Origin: JAVVEG01 sp032251455
Lineage (GTDB): Bacteria > Pseudomonadota > Gammaproteobacteria > Pseudomonadales > Pseudohongiellaceae
Direction of reading: 5' to 3'
DNA: 34,358 nt
Assembly: GCA_032251455.1 (NCBI GenBank)
Contig: JAVVEG010000023.1
Location: 1 to 34,358, forward strand
Shown here: positions 7,975 to 14,299 of the stretch, piece by piece
How positions within the stretch are numbered: position 1 is the stretch's first letter
Layout of the letters: each line of letters begins with the position of its first letter
Notes under the pieces: generated by a model
Databases searched by the model: none
Seen by the model: the letters and a program-made list of their open reading frames with translations, nothing else
What the model was told of the DNA's origin: nothing
Translations under genes and position numbers: made by a program

Positions 7975-8047
7975 TGTAGAAATGAGAAAAATGGCCGGGG
8001 AATGAGAAAAATACCCGGGAAATTGTTTTTTTTGAGAAAAATAGCCG
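7975..8047. repeat. iterated TGAGAAAAAT repeats, IS-end-like, abutting truncated res
   Basis: TGAGAAAAAT occurs three times, at 7983, 8003 and 8033, each followed by a C/G-rich block (GGCCGGGG, ACCCGGGA, AGCCG). Spacings are 20 and 30 bp, whole helical turns. Clusters of short iterated repeats at an edge starting with TG are typical of IS21-type ends, where they bind transposase. No transposase gene remains here. The repeats meet the res reading frame exactly where it stops. Assignment to IS21 is from memory of the architecture and is not certain. Confidence 0.45.
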
Positions 8048-8686
8048 TTACTTGATCATTTTCTCAGCCTTCAACTCGGCGGCGGAGACGCTGTGCAGCA
8101 CGTTGCTGGGCGTGCGTTCCAGGTCGGGCGTGGCGGTCAGTTCCATCACGCCGCTGGGGCGGAAGCGCGCCAGCATGTCGAAGGCCAGTTCTGTGCGGCT
8201 GTTGTGCGCCTCGTCTACCACCACTAAGGGCCGACGGAGGCGCAGCACGTTGGCCAGCGAGCACGGCGTCGTGCGTTCGGCACCTTCGCCTTCGCTCAAC
8301 AAGCCGTCGCGCTGCGTGGGCGACAGGTTGTCGAAGTGGTGCATCAGCGCGCCACTGCTCTGGTACACCTTGCGGGACTCCTCGTCCTCCACCTGAAACG
8401 CCTGTCGGGTGGCGACGATGATCGTGGTCGAGGTGTCCATCGCGCGGGTTACGCTCTTGGCCGCCAGCCAGGTCTTGCCACCGCCAGTGGGCACGCGCAG
8501 GCAGAAGTACGGCATATCGGCCGGAAAGCCCGACAGCGGGTTATACGCATTGCCATGGCCCCACAGGCGCTCAGTGGTGGCGGTGAAGGCAATCGAAGGC
8601 GACGGGAGCTCGTGGCATGCCTTGAAATAGGCCTCGATGCTGTCGAGCACCTGCTGCTGGTAGGTCTTGGGCGCAAATGTGGTCAT
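8048..8686 (-). pseudogene. type III restriction endonuclease Res/helicase remnant (truncated, internal deletion)
   Basis: A 212-residue fragment of a superfamily-2 DEAD/DEAH helicase of the Res type, which is normally 800-1000 residues. Walker A is at about residue 67 (RVPTGGGKTWLAAKSV) and the DEAH box at about residue 155 (VVVDEAHNSRTELAF), followed by motif III-like ELTATPD. Between them AAKSV runs straight into TRAMDTSTTIIVATRQAF. In intact homologues, as I recall them, some 50-70 residues containing motif Ia lie between AAKSV and this point, beginning and ending with similar KSV sequence. The protein stops at AEKMIK where the helicase second lobe and nuclease domain should begin, and IS-end-like repeats start there. 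It should have neither translocase nor nuclease activity. The ATG lies 3 bp after the mod remnant stop, the normal mod-res order. Confidence 0.75.
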
Positions 8687-8689
8687 GGC

Positions 8690-8995
8690 TTACACCTCCA
8701 GCGCGTAAGGGGTTTGCTTGAAGGTGATGCCCTCGCGTGCTGCACGGCCACCCATACGATTGGCGGCGGCGTAGATCACCTTGGGCCCGGTGAACTTCGG
8801 CAGCACATCGAACACAGGGCCGGTGAGCACGTTGCCGCCCGCGACGGATTTGTCCTTGAGGATGCCGTTGTAGAGCAGGTTGCCGCTGTCAGCGTCGCCG
8901 CAGGACAGCTCCGCCACCGGCTCCAGCAGGCGGAACGGTACATCTTTGTAGTGTTTGACGACGGCTTCTTTGCCGATCCAGTTCAATGTAGGCAT
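8690..8995 (-). pseudogene. type III DNA methyltransferase Mod remnant (in-frame internal deletion)
   Basis: A 101-residue open frame starting at ATG 8995 (MPTLNWIGKEAVVKHYKDVP). The first 40 or so residues match the N-terminal leader of type III Mod methyltransferases as I recall them, up to GDADSGNL. The next residues (YNGILKDKSVAGGNVLTGPV) and the end (REGITFKQTPYALEV) look like the extreme C-terminus of the same family. The whole catalytic middle is gone: no FxGxG SAM motif, no DPPY motif and no target-recognition domain. The deletion preserves the frame. It sits between fic (stop 20 bp upstream) and the res remnant (3 bp downstream). Alternatives are an assembly collapse or a genuinely tiny protein; both halves being recognisable favours deletion. 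Confidence 0.68.
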
Positions 8996-9015
8996 TCGTG
9001 ATCCCGAGAGTTCTT

Positions 9016-10083
9016 CTATTGTTGTGTTGGCGGTCGCTGGCCGAGGCCGACCCACTTGGCCCCGCGTCCTTTGCCCGTAGGCGCGATCGAGCCTTCCTTC
9101 TTCATCGCGCGCAGTACCAGCCGCACCATGTCACGGCTGACGCCGGGGCAGGCTTCTTCGATCTCGGAGATCGAGAAGGGCAGATTGCGCTTGAGGATCT
9201 CGGCGCGCACCCGGTCGCCCTTGGCGCCGCGACCGCGTTCGATGGTGCCGACGCGCTCCTCAAATTCCTTGTAGGCTCGCAGCAGGGCGCCCCAGAAATA
9301 ATCCAGCCAGGGCGCGATATTGTGTGCGGCCTCGTGCCAGCCCTGGGAGCTGGCTTCCAGGGTTTCGTAGTAGCTCTCTTTCGATTCCTCGAAGATGCGC
9401 TCCAGACTGATGAAGCGGCCCACCGCGTAGTCGAATTGGTAGAGCAGTTGCAGGGTGAGCAGCCGCGCCATGCGGCCGTTGCCGTCCGGGAAGGGGTGGA
9501 TGCACAGGAAGTCGAGTATCGCCAGCGGCACCAGCACCAGAGGGTCGGCCAGATGCTGATCCAGCGCGGCGCGATAACGCGCGACCAAATCCGTCATCGC
9601 CATCGGTGTGAGATGCGCGGCCACCGAGCGGAAGCGGATGCGCGAGCTACCGTCCGGGTAGCGTTCAATGATGTCGTTGTTGGTGGCCTTCCAGTGCCCG
9701 CCGGGTTGCGGCATGTAGCGGTACAGGATGCCGTGCAGCTGGAGCACCGTGCCCTCGGAAAAAGGCATCTGGTCGCCGCTTTCATGGATTAGGCCCAGCG
9801 CATCGCGGTAGCCGGCCACCTCCTGCTCGGAACGGCTCTTGGGCGCGGCGTTTTTCAGCACCAGCGATTTCAGCCGAGCGGCTGCGACCACTACCCCCTC
9901 GAGTCGGTTGGATGACTCGGTGGACTCGACTACGGCCACCTGCCGCAAATCGCTCAGCACCTCTGGCGACTGGGCAACGTACAGGCGCTGCTTGCCCCGG
10001 TACTCCCCAAGGGCGCGCAGTGTGGCCAGTTGCTGCGTGTCAAAGCGCAGTCTGGCAAGGTAGTAGGGCGAGAGTGAGTGCAT
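9016..10083 (-). CDS. Fic-domain protein with N-terminal autoinhibitory motif and C-terminal winged helix
   Basis: A 355-residue Fic protein, probably an AMP-transferase acting on a protein target. The catalytic motif HPFPDGNGR is complete at residues 196-204. Upstream, S58-NRL-E62-G63 matches the [S/T]xxxE[G/N] inhibitory motif placed N-terminal to the Fic core (class II), where the Glu blocks productive ATP binding, so it is predicted to be self-inhibited. The C-terminal 70 residues (VRAEILKRNLPFSISEIEEAC, then MVRLVLRAMKKEGSI) look like a winged helix-turn-helix, consistent with DNA binding or autoregulation. It is the first gene of a minus-strand set with mod and res remnants and the only intact member. 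The upstream region carries a 14-bp inverted repeat. It is of typical length with no frame damage. Confidence 0.88.
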   Translation of the reverse strand: MHSLSPYYLARLRFDTQQLATLRALGEYRGKQRLYVAQSPEVLSDLRQVAVVESTESSNRLEGVVVAAARLKSLVLKNAAPKSRSEQEVAGYRDALGLIHESGDQMPFSEGTVLQLHGILYRYMPQPGGHWKATNNDIIERYPDGSSRIRFRSVAAHLTPMAMTDLVARYRAALDQHLADPLVLVPLAILDFLCIHPFPDGNGRMARLLTLQLLYQFDYAVGRFISLERIFEESKESYYETLEASSQGWHEAAHNIAPWLDYFWGALLRAYKEFEERVGTIERGRGAKGDRVRAEILKRNLPFSISEIEEACPGVSRDMVRLVLRAMKKEGSIAPTGKGRGAKWVGLGQRPPTQQ

Positions 10084-10102
10084 GGGCTCATCGCAGGCTG
10101 TG

Positions 10103-10179
10103 TAAATGGGGTAATCCTACTGCATAAAAGGGTATTACTCTACTCCGTTACCCCAATTAACCGAAGATTACCCCATTTA
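10103..10179. promoter_or_regulatory. GGGGTAAT inverted-repeat cluster upstream of fic
   Basis: TAAATGGGGTAATC at 10103-10116 and its exact complement GATTACCCCATTTA at 10166-10179 form 14-bp arms 49 bp apart. A third TTACCCC lies at 10148-10154, exactly 20 bp from the one at 10168. A degenerate GGGTATTAC is at 10130-10138. The nearer arm begins 20 bp before the fic start codon (ATG at 10081-10083), so it probably lies in the leader or promoter. The pattern suggests a multi-site operator for an autoregulator, possibly the winged helix of Fic itself. Confidence 0.5.
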
Positions 10180-10312
10180 GCTGCACCTCACGCCGAGCTG
10201 GGCAGGGGCCGCCTGCTCAGCGGTATCTACTGAATTCCGCCGCCAGGCTTATCAGCGGCGCCTGCGCCGGGGCATCATCCCCGTGCCCGGCCAGCCCATT
10301 GGAATCGAGGGA

Positions 10313-10353
10313 GGTGAGCATTCCCGATGCTCACCCTCTCTCTTTTAGAGAGG
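10313..10353. repeat. two back-to-back hairpins
   Basis: GGTGAGCAT (10313-10321) pairs with ATGCTCACC (10327-10335) around a 5-nt loop. Immediately after, CCTCTCT (10335-10341) pairs with AGAGAGG (10347-10353) around CTTTT. A further exact 12-bp inverted pair, TGAGCATTCCCG at 10315-10326 and CGGGAATGCTCA at 10433-10444, shares the first stem, so alternative foldings compete. No T-run follows, so a simple terminator is unlikely. Confidence 0.6.
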
Positions 10354-10441
10354 AATCGCTGGGAACCGGGAAAGTGGCGCCGTTGCTGGGTTTGTGCGTT
10401 CCCACCCCCGACCGGGAACGGTTGGTGATGCCCGGGAATGC

Positions 10442-10696
10442 TCATCTCTGCTCCTGTTGACCCGGTTGCGACCTCTTCAGATGCCCAGTGACGAAGGCGG
10501 CCTTGCCGCTGGCCATGGGCCCATCGGGCACGTCCAGCCACTTCACCAGCTTGGAGCCGTCGACCATGGCCATGACCAGTTCTTCCCGGTCGAGCAGGGT
10601 CCCGACCCAGTCGGCCAGCCGGTGCTTGCCGATGGCATGGAAGGCTTCCGGCAGTTCGTGGCGACGCTCGTACACGCCGTTGCCGCCGGTCTTGGT
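10442..10696 (-). pseudogene. unrecognised decayed reading frame
   Basis: A minus-strand frame reading TKTGGNGVYERRHELPEAF and onward for about 84 residues looks protein-like (DREELVMAMVDGSKLVKWLDV). No start codon with a ribosome site is seen; GTG at 10675 is the best candidate. Directly upstream the same frame runs back to about 10978 (RHDLKAAIARAAAEGKP) with one TAA between. A nonsense mutation in a longer gene would explain this. I cannot name the family, and the frame could also be chance in GC-rich DNA. Confidence 0.25.
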
Positions 10697-10980
10697 TTAG
10701 GGCTTACCCTCGGCGGCGGCCCGCGCGATGGCGGCTTTGAGGTCGTGCCGACGAGGGTAATCGCATGGGCGTAACCGGTATTTCGGTGGGCATGGTTGAC
10801 CACGAAAAGGCCGCGCCAAGTCCCTGTAAATACAGAGCTCGCCGCCGCGACTACCCGCAGGGCAAACAGAGAAAAGAGACTGGGCTGGCCGGGAAACGGG
10901 CCGTATTGGCGCATCGGGGCGCGATGGCACCCGCAGGGCAGACGCCCGGACCTCGCGCCACCGTCGGGATTCGCGCAAAG

Positions 10981-11018
10981 GAAAAAAGAAAAAGGGCCTG
11001 GAGGTTATCCAGGCCCTT
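10981..11018 (-). terminator. intrinsic terminator of ssrA
   Basis: On the minus strand an 11-bp perfect stem (AAGGGCCTGGA pairing with TCCAGGCCCTT, loop of 5) at 11018-10992 is followed by TTTCTTTTTTC. It begins 6 bases after the tmRNA 3' CCA. This is a textbook Rho-independent terminator, and its survival shows that nothing sits between ssrA and its terminator. Confidence 0.88.
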
Positions 11019-11023
11019 CAGAT

Positions 11024-11381
11024 TGGTGGAGGCGGGGGGATTTGAACCCCCGTCCGTCAGTCCGCTGCCTTTGGATCTACATGTTTAGCGTCGTCTATTA
11101 GGTTAACCCGTACCGGCCCGACGGGCAGGGCGGTTTGGGCGAGCCCAGTACTTTTAGCTGCTTCGCGCTGGGCGCGCTAGGCTGGCGATCCTGTTCTATA
11201 TGACAGTCACAAAAACACCGGTTTACAGGCATCCCGGGGTGACCGCTAGCCGGCTTAAGCGGCTAGAGCGTAGCTATCGTCGTTGGCAACTATTAAGTTG
11301 CATAGATTGATTTACGAGAGTCTATACCCTCTCGACATGCACCTCAGGGTTTGATACCGGCGTCGAATCCAAAGCGCCCCC
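11024..11381 (-). ncRNA. ssrA: transfer-messenger RNA (tmRNA)
   Basis: A 358-nt tmRNA that, with SmpB, rescues stalled ribosomes and tags the nascent chain for proteolysis. The 5' end GGGGGCG pairs with CGCCTCC just before the 3' ACCA, and the conserved GGATTCGACG lies near the 5' end. The tRNA-like 3' end has the T-arm GTTCAAATCC. The tag frame begins at GCC and encodes ANDDSYALAA, followed by TAA at the end of CTAGCCGCTTAA. With the charged Ala the tag is AANDDSYALAA, ending in the usual ALAA degron. smpB lies about 2.3 kb away on the same strand. The 3' end faces the accessory segment, a common island integration point. Confidence 0.95.
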
Positions 11382-11572
11382 TTGGTAACGTGCAGTGTAG
11401 CACAGGGAATACAATGTGGCTGCAGGGATTGTTTTTCAAGGGCTGTTCTGGATTATTGGCCGGTGCTGGGTTGCTTCCGTCGGCGCCGGAAATTGTCACG
11501 GTTCGGTCAAGTCGCGGTTATAGGATATTTCTTGTCTTACAGGATTTGCCCCGTTTGAGGGTATTCACTTCA

Positions 11573-12820
11573 ATGCAGAGCGCCCAACCCATGTTATCGA
11601 AATCAATGCTCCCGTTAGTGTGCGCAGTGACCAGCTGCTTTGTGCTTCTTGGCCATGCTGCCGCAGCGACTTCTGCTGAAGTGGTTGCGCCTGATTGCAG
11701 TCTTGAGCAGTTGACGGGGCCGGGTGAGCTGAGCGCCCCAGCGCAAGCGGATCACTGTATTCGCCTGAATCAGATACAGGTACTGGGTACCCATAACAGT
11801 TACAAACAGGCACTGCTGCCGCAACTGGTCACGGTGTTGGATCAAACCCGGCTGGGCTGGTCGCGGGATATCGCGTATCAGCATCGTCCCTTGACTTACC
11901 AGTTGCAACAACTGGGTATCCGTCAGTTTGAGCTGGATATTTTTGCCGATCCCGATGGGGGGCTGTATGCCCGCCCGGCAGGGGCGGTGCTGGTGGATGA
12001 CCAGGCTTATATCGATATCCCGGCGATGCATCAGCCGGGGTTCAAGGTCTTGCATTCACAGGATACAGACTATCGCTCCAGCTGCTTGAGCCTGCAGGAT
12101 TGTCTGAATGAAATCCAGCGCTGGTCACAGGCGAACCCAGAGCACCTGCCAATTATGATCATGCTGGAGATGAAGGAAGGTAACCGGCCTGACTTTGGCC
12201 CCATCAAGTACACCGAGCCGGTTCCTATTGATGCCGCGCTGTTGCTGCAGGTGGATGCGTTGATCAGGCAGGTATTTCCTCCCGCCCAGTTGATTACACC
12301 AGATGAGGTGAGGGGAGATTATGCCTCGCTTGCCGAAGCCGTGGTCCAGCAGGGATGGCCGACGCTGGCAGCAAGCAGGGGCCGGGTGCTGTTGGCCATG
12401 GATAATACCGGTTCTCATCATGATGCCTATCTGGCGGGGGCGAAAAATCTGGCCGGGCGGGCCATGTTTGTCAGTTCCAGACCAGGTGAGCCCACGGCGG
12501 CCTTTATCAAGATGAATGATGTCCTGGCCGAGTACGACTTGATCAGGGAGTATGTCGCTGCCGGGTTTCTGGTTCGCACACGGGCTGATATTCCAACCCG
12601 GGAGGCACGCTCGGGTTCCACCGAACGGCGTGATCTTGCGCTGGCCAGTGGTGCGCAATACATCAGCACCGATTACCCCGAACCTTCGCCCTTCAATGCG
12701 GATTATCAGGTCAGTCTGCCGGGGGCATCGTCCGGGCCGGGTCGTTGCAATCCGGTTTCGGCACTGCCTGGCTGTCGGCCTGAGTGGCTGGCCGAGACAG
12801 TTCCGCAATCACCGCGCTAG
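11573..12820 (+). CDS. secreted phosphoinositide phospholipase C-like protein (calcium-dependent type)
   Basis: A 415-residue exported protein. The chosen ATG at 11573 begins a signal peptide (MQSAQPMLSKSMLPLVCAV, ending near LLGHAAAATSA); starts further upstream would run into ssrA. The mature part starts with Cys-containing sequence and holds TIM-barrel phosphodiesterase motifs: LGTHNSYK with the first catalytic His, FELDIFADPDGG with acidic metal ligands, and KVLHSQDTDYRS with a second His. This pattern fits the calcium-dependent phosphoinositide phospholipase C family (PI-PLC-C1 type). Several Cys residues could form periplasmic disulfides. The true substrate is unknown; bacterial members may act on lipids other than phosphoinositides. 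ATG at 11591 is an alternative start. Confidence 0.78.
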   Translation: MQSAQPMLSKSMLPLVCAVTSCFVLLGHAAAATSAEVVAPDCSLEQLTGPGELSAPAQADHCIRLNQIQVLGTHNSYKQALLPQLVTVLDQTRLGWSRDIAYQHRPLTYQLQQLGIRQFELDIFADPDGGLYARPAGAVLVDDQAYIDIPAMHQPGFKVLHSQDTDYRSSCLSLQDCLNEIQRWSQANPEHLPIMIMLEMKEGNRPDFGPIKYTEPVPIDAALLLQVDALIRQVFPPAQLITPDEVRGDYASLAEAVVQQGWPTLAASRGRVLLAMDNTGSHHDAYLAGAKNLAGRAMFVSSRPGEPTAAFIKMNDVLAEYDLIREYVAAGFLVRTRADIPTREARSGSTERRDLALASGAQYISTDYPEPSPFNADYQVSLPGASSGPGRCNPVSALPGCRPEWLAETVPQSPR

Positions 12821-12909
12821 GCAAGCATCACTGTTTTGGCTTTAAATCCTGTATTTCTGGTCATTGGTCTTCTTGATAACGTAAAACGGATTGCTCTGGC
12901 GTATGATAT

Positions 12910-12931
12910 TGGCTCCCAATTCAAGGAGCCA
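12910..12931 (+). promoter_or_regulatory. hairpin enclosing the ribosome site of the VOC gene
   Basis: TGGCTCC at 12910-12916 pairs with GGAGCCA at 12925-12931 around an 8-nt loop. The right arm and loop end contain the AAGGAG ribosome site, and the ATG follows 4 bases later at 12935. Such a stem could limit translation initiation. The 7-bp stem is GC-rich, but no ligand or regulator is indicated. Confidence 0.5.
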
Positions 12932-12934
12932 GCC

Positions 12935-13681
12935 ATGAAAACAAGCCTTCCTCTTATCGCGTTTAGCCTCTTCTTTTCTTATCTTCCCCAGAGCCAGGCC
13001 GCCGAATACGGCCATATTCATCTGGCAGCACCGGATGTGAGTGCCGCTGTCAGTTGGTATGCCGAGGTTTTTGGCGGTACGGCGCTGGCGGACAGGGTCA
13101 ACTTCGACGGGATTACCGTGGTTTTCAGTGAACGCGATCCCGGGCCGGGCAGCGTTGGCTCGGGTGTGGATCACATCAGCTTTTCCATGCCGGATGTTCC
13201 CGGCAAGCTGGCGCAGGCCGTTGCTGCCGGTGGCAAAAGTCTGGGTGATACCCGCAGCTTCCGGGACATGACTATCGGTTTTGTTGAAGATCCCTGGGGT
13301 ACCAAAATTGAATTGATCGATGATCCCCAACTACGCGGCACGCATCATCTGCACCTGTCGACACCCGATGTGGAAGCGACCCTGAACTGGTACCAGCAAA
13401 TGATGGGCGGTGAGATAAAACAGTTCGCCGGTGCCATCCCGGGGGTGGATTACAGTGGTCGTATCTGGGTTCTGGCCAGTCGGGCCCAGGCTGAGATTGC
13501 GCCAACCCAGGGGCGTAGCCTGGACCATCTGGGCTGGGATGTCACCGATATTGATGCCTTTGTCGCAGACTTGAATGCCAGGGGCGTGAAGATCACGCTT
13601 GAACCCAGGGATTTTCGCGATATCCGTATCGCCTTTGTGGAAGGGCCGGACGGGGTCAGGATTGAACTGGTGCAGAGGTAG
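12935..13681 (+). CDS. exported VOC-superfamily (glyoxalase/dioxygenase fold) protein, two modules
   Basis: A 248-residue protein with a signal peptide (MKTSLPLIAFSLFFSYLPQS, cleavage near QAA) and two tandem vicinal-oxygen-chelate modules. The first module runs from about residue 24 to 130 (GHIHLAAPDV, then DHISFSMPDV, and VEDPWGTKIELID). The second runs from about residue 135 to the end (HHLHLSTPDV, then LDHLGWDVTDID, and VEGPDGVRIELV). His residues at the start of each module and Glu in IELI/IELV are the usual metal ligands. Most members are cytoplasmic lyases or dioxygenases, so export is less common. The start at 12935 is fixed by AAGGAG. The substrate cannot be inferred; lactoylglutathione lyase activity is unlikely outside the cytoplasm. 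Confidence 0.82.
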   Translation: MKTSLPLIAFSLFFSYLPQSQAAEYGHIHLAAPDVSAAVSWYAEVFGGTALADRVNFDGITVVFSERDPGPGSVGSGVDHISFSMPDVPGKLAQAVAAGGKSLGDTRSFRDMTIGFVEDPWGTKIELIDDPQLRGTHHLHLSTPDVEATLNWYQQMMGGEIKQFAGAIPGVDYSGRIWVLASRAQAEIAPTQGRSLDHLGWDVTDIDAFVADLNARGVKITLEPRDFRDIRIAFVEGPDGVRIELVQR

Positions 13682-13699
13682 TCTCTGGTAAAGCGCTGC

Positions 13700-14182
13700 T
13701 CAGCGATTGGTGTGGCGCACGATGCGCTGTTTTTCAATCTTCCATTCGCGGTCTTTGACCACCATGCGCTTGTCGTGATCCTGTTTGCCCTTGGCCAGGG
13801 CAATTCGGCATTTGATCAGGTGACCTTTCCAGTAGATGGAGGTGGCGACACAGGTATAGCCTTTCTGCTGGATTTTGGCGAACAGCCGGGCCAGCTCCTT
13901 GCTGTGCAACAGCAATTTGCGGGTGCGGGTGGGGTCTGCGATGACATGTGTGCTGGCGGTATTCAAAGGCGTGATATTGCAACCCAGCAGCCAGGCTTCC
14001 CCGTCCTTGAGCAGTACATAGCTGTCTATCAGCTGTACTTTTTTGGCCCGCATGCTTTTGACTTCCCAGCCTTCAAGCACCATGCCGGCCTCGAAGCTGT
14101 CTTCGATGAAGTAATCATGCAGCGCTTTTTTATTGCGGGCGATGGTGGTATCGGGGGCAGCGGATCGCTTTGATTTGTTCAT
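13700..14182 (-). CDS. smpB: SsrA-binding protein SmpB
   Basis: A 160-residue RNA-binding protein that brings tmRNA to stalled ribosomes. Family features are clear: IARNKKALHDYFIEDSFEAG at the start of the OB fold, GWEVKSMRAKKVQLIDSYV, and the basic C-terminal tail beginning KRMVVKDREWKIEKQR that occupies the mRNA channel. Length is normal. Its partner ssrA lies 2.3 kb away on the same strand, separated by two plus-strand genes. No Shine-Dalgarno sequence is seen; a TATAAT box is only 8 bases from the ATG, suggesting a leaderless transcript. It is divergent from the NSS transporter. Confidence 0.97.
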   Translation of the reverse strand: MNKSKRSAAPDTTIARNKKALHDYFIEDSFEAGMVLEGWEVKSMRAKKVQLIDSYVLLKDGEAWLLGCNITPLNTASTHVIADPTRTRKLLLHSKELARLFAKIQQKGYTCVATSIYWKGHLIKCRIALAKGKQDHDKRMVVKDREWKIEKQRIVRHTNR

Positions 14183-14190
14183 GGGCGCGG

Positions 14191-14196
14191 ATTATA
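14191..14196 (-). promoter_or_regulatory. smpB -10 box adjacent to start codon
   Basis: A perfect minus-strand TATAAT at 14196-14191 is followed by 8 bases (CCGCGCCC) and then the smpB ATG at 14182. Transcription starting at the usual distance would begin at or within a base or two of the A of ATG. The -35 match is poor. Confidence 0.45.
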
Positions 14197-14214
14197 CGCG
14201 CAATTTGGCTTAAA

Positions 14215-14244
14215 TTGACCAGCCAGATTGCAGGCTGCTAGAAT
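14215..14244 (+). promoter_or_regulatory. sigma-70 type promoter of the NSS transporter
   Basis: A -35 TTGACC at 14215-14220 and a -10 TAGAAT at 14239-14244 are separated by 18 bp; each is one mismatch from consensus. The predicted start near 14251 gives a leader of about 50 nt before the ATG at 14300. Confidence 0.6.
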
Positions 14245-14299
14245 CCGTTGCGTTTGTACCCCTCACCGCCCTTCAATTGATTGAGATTACTGAGGTTTC

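Larger units (their letters stand above)
10180..10980. other. GC-rich accessory region with hairpins, no recognised gene
   Basis: About 800 bp between the fic operator region and the ssrA terminator. It is GC-rich and open in several frames, none of which gives a protein I recognise. Visible structure consists of two adjacent hairpins at 10313-10353 and a 12-bp inverted pair at 10315-10326/10433-10444. A decayed minus-strand frame is listed separately. It looks like debris of mobile DNA next to the 3' end of ssrA. Confidence 0.5.

Noticed and set aside
8336..9001. Long open plus-strand frames opposite res and fic (8336-9001 and 8998-9792)
   Set aside because: They are antisense shadows in GC-rich DNA; the minus strand carries clear helicase and Fic motifs.
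10765..11101. Plus-strand reading frame with GDLNPRPSV before and across ssrA
   Set aside because: This peptide is the well-known false translation of the complement of tRNA-like 3' ends; the locus is tmRNA.
11351..11572. Extended N-terminus of the PLC-like protein from an ATG at 11351
   Set aside because: It would overlap the tmRNA 5' end and place the signal peptide 75 residues inside the protein.
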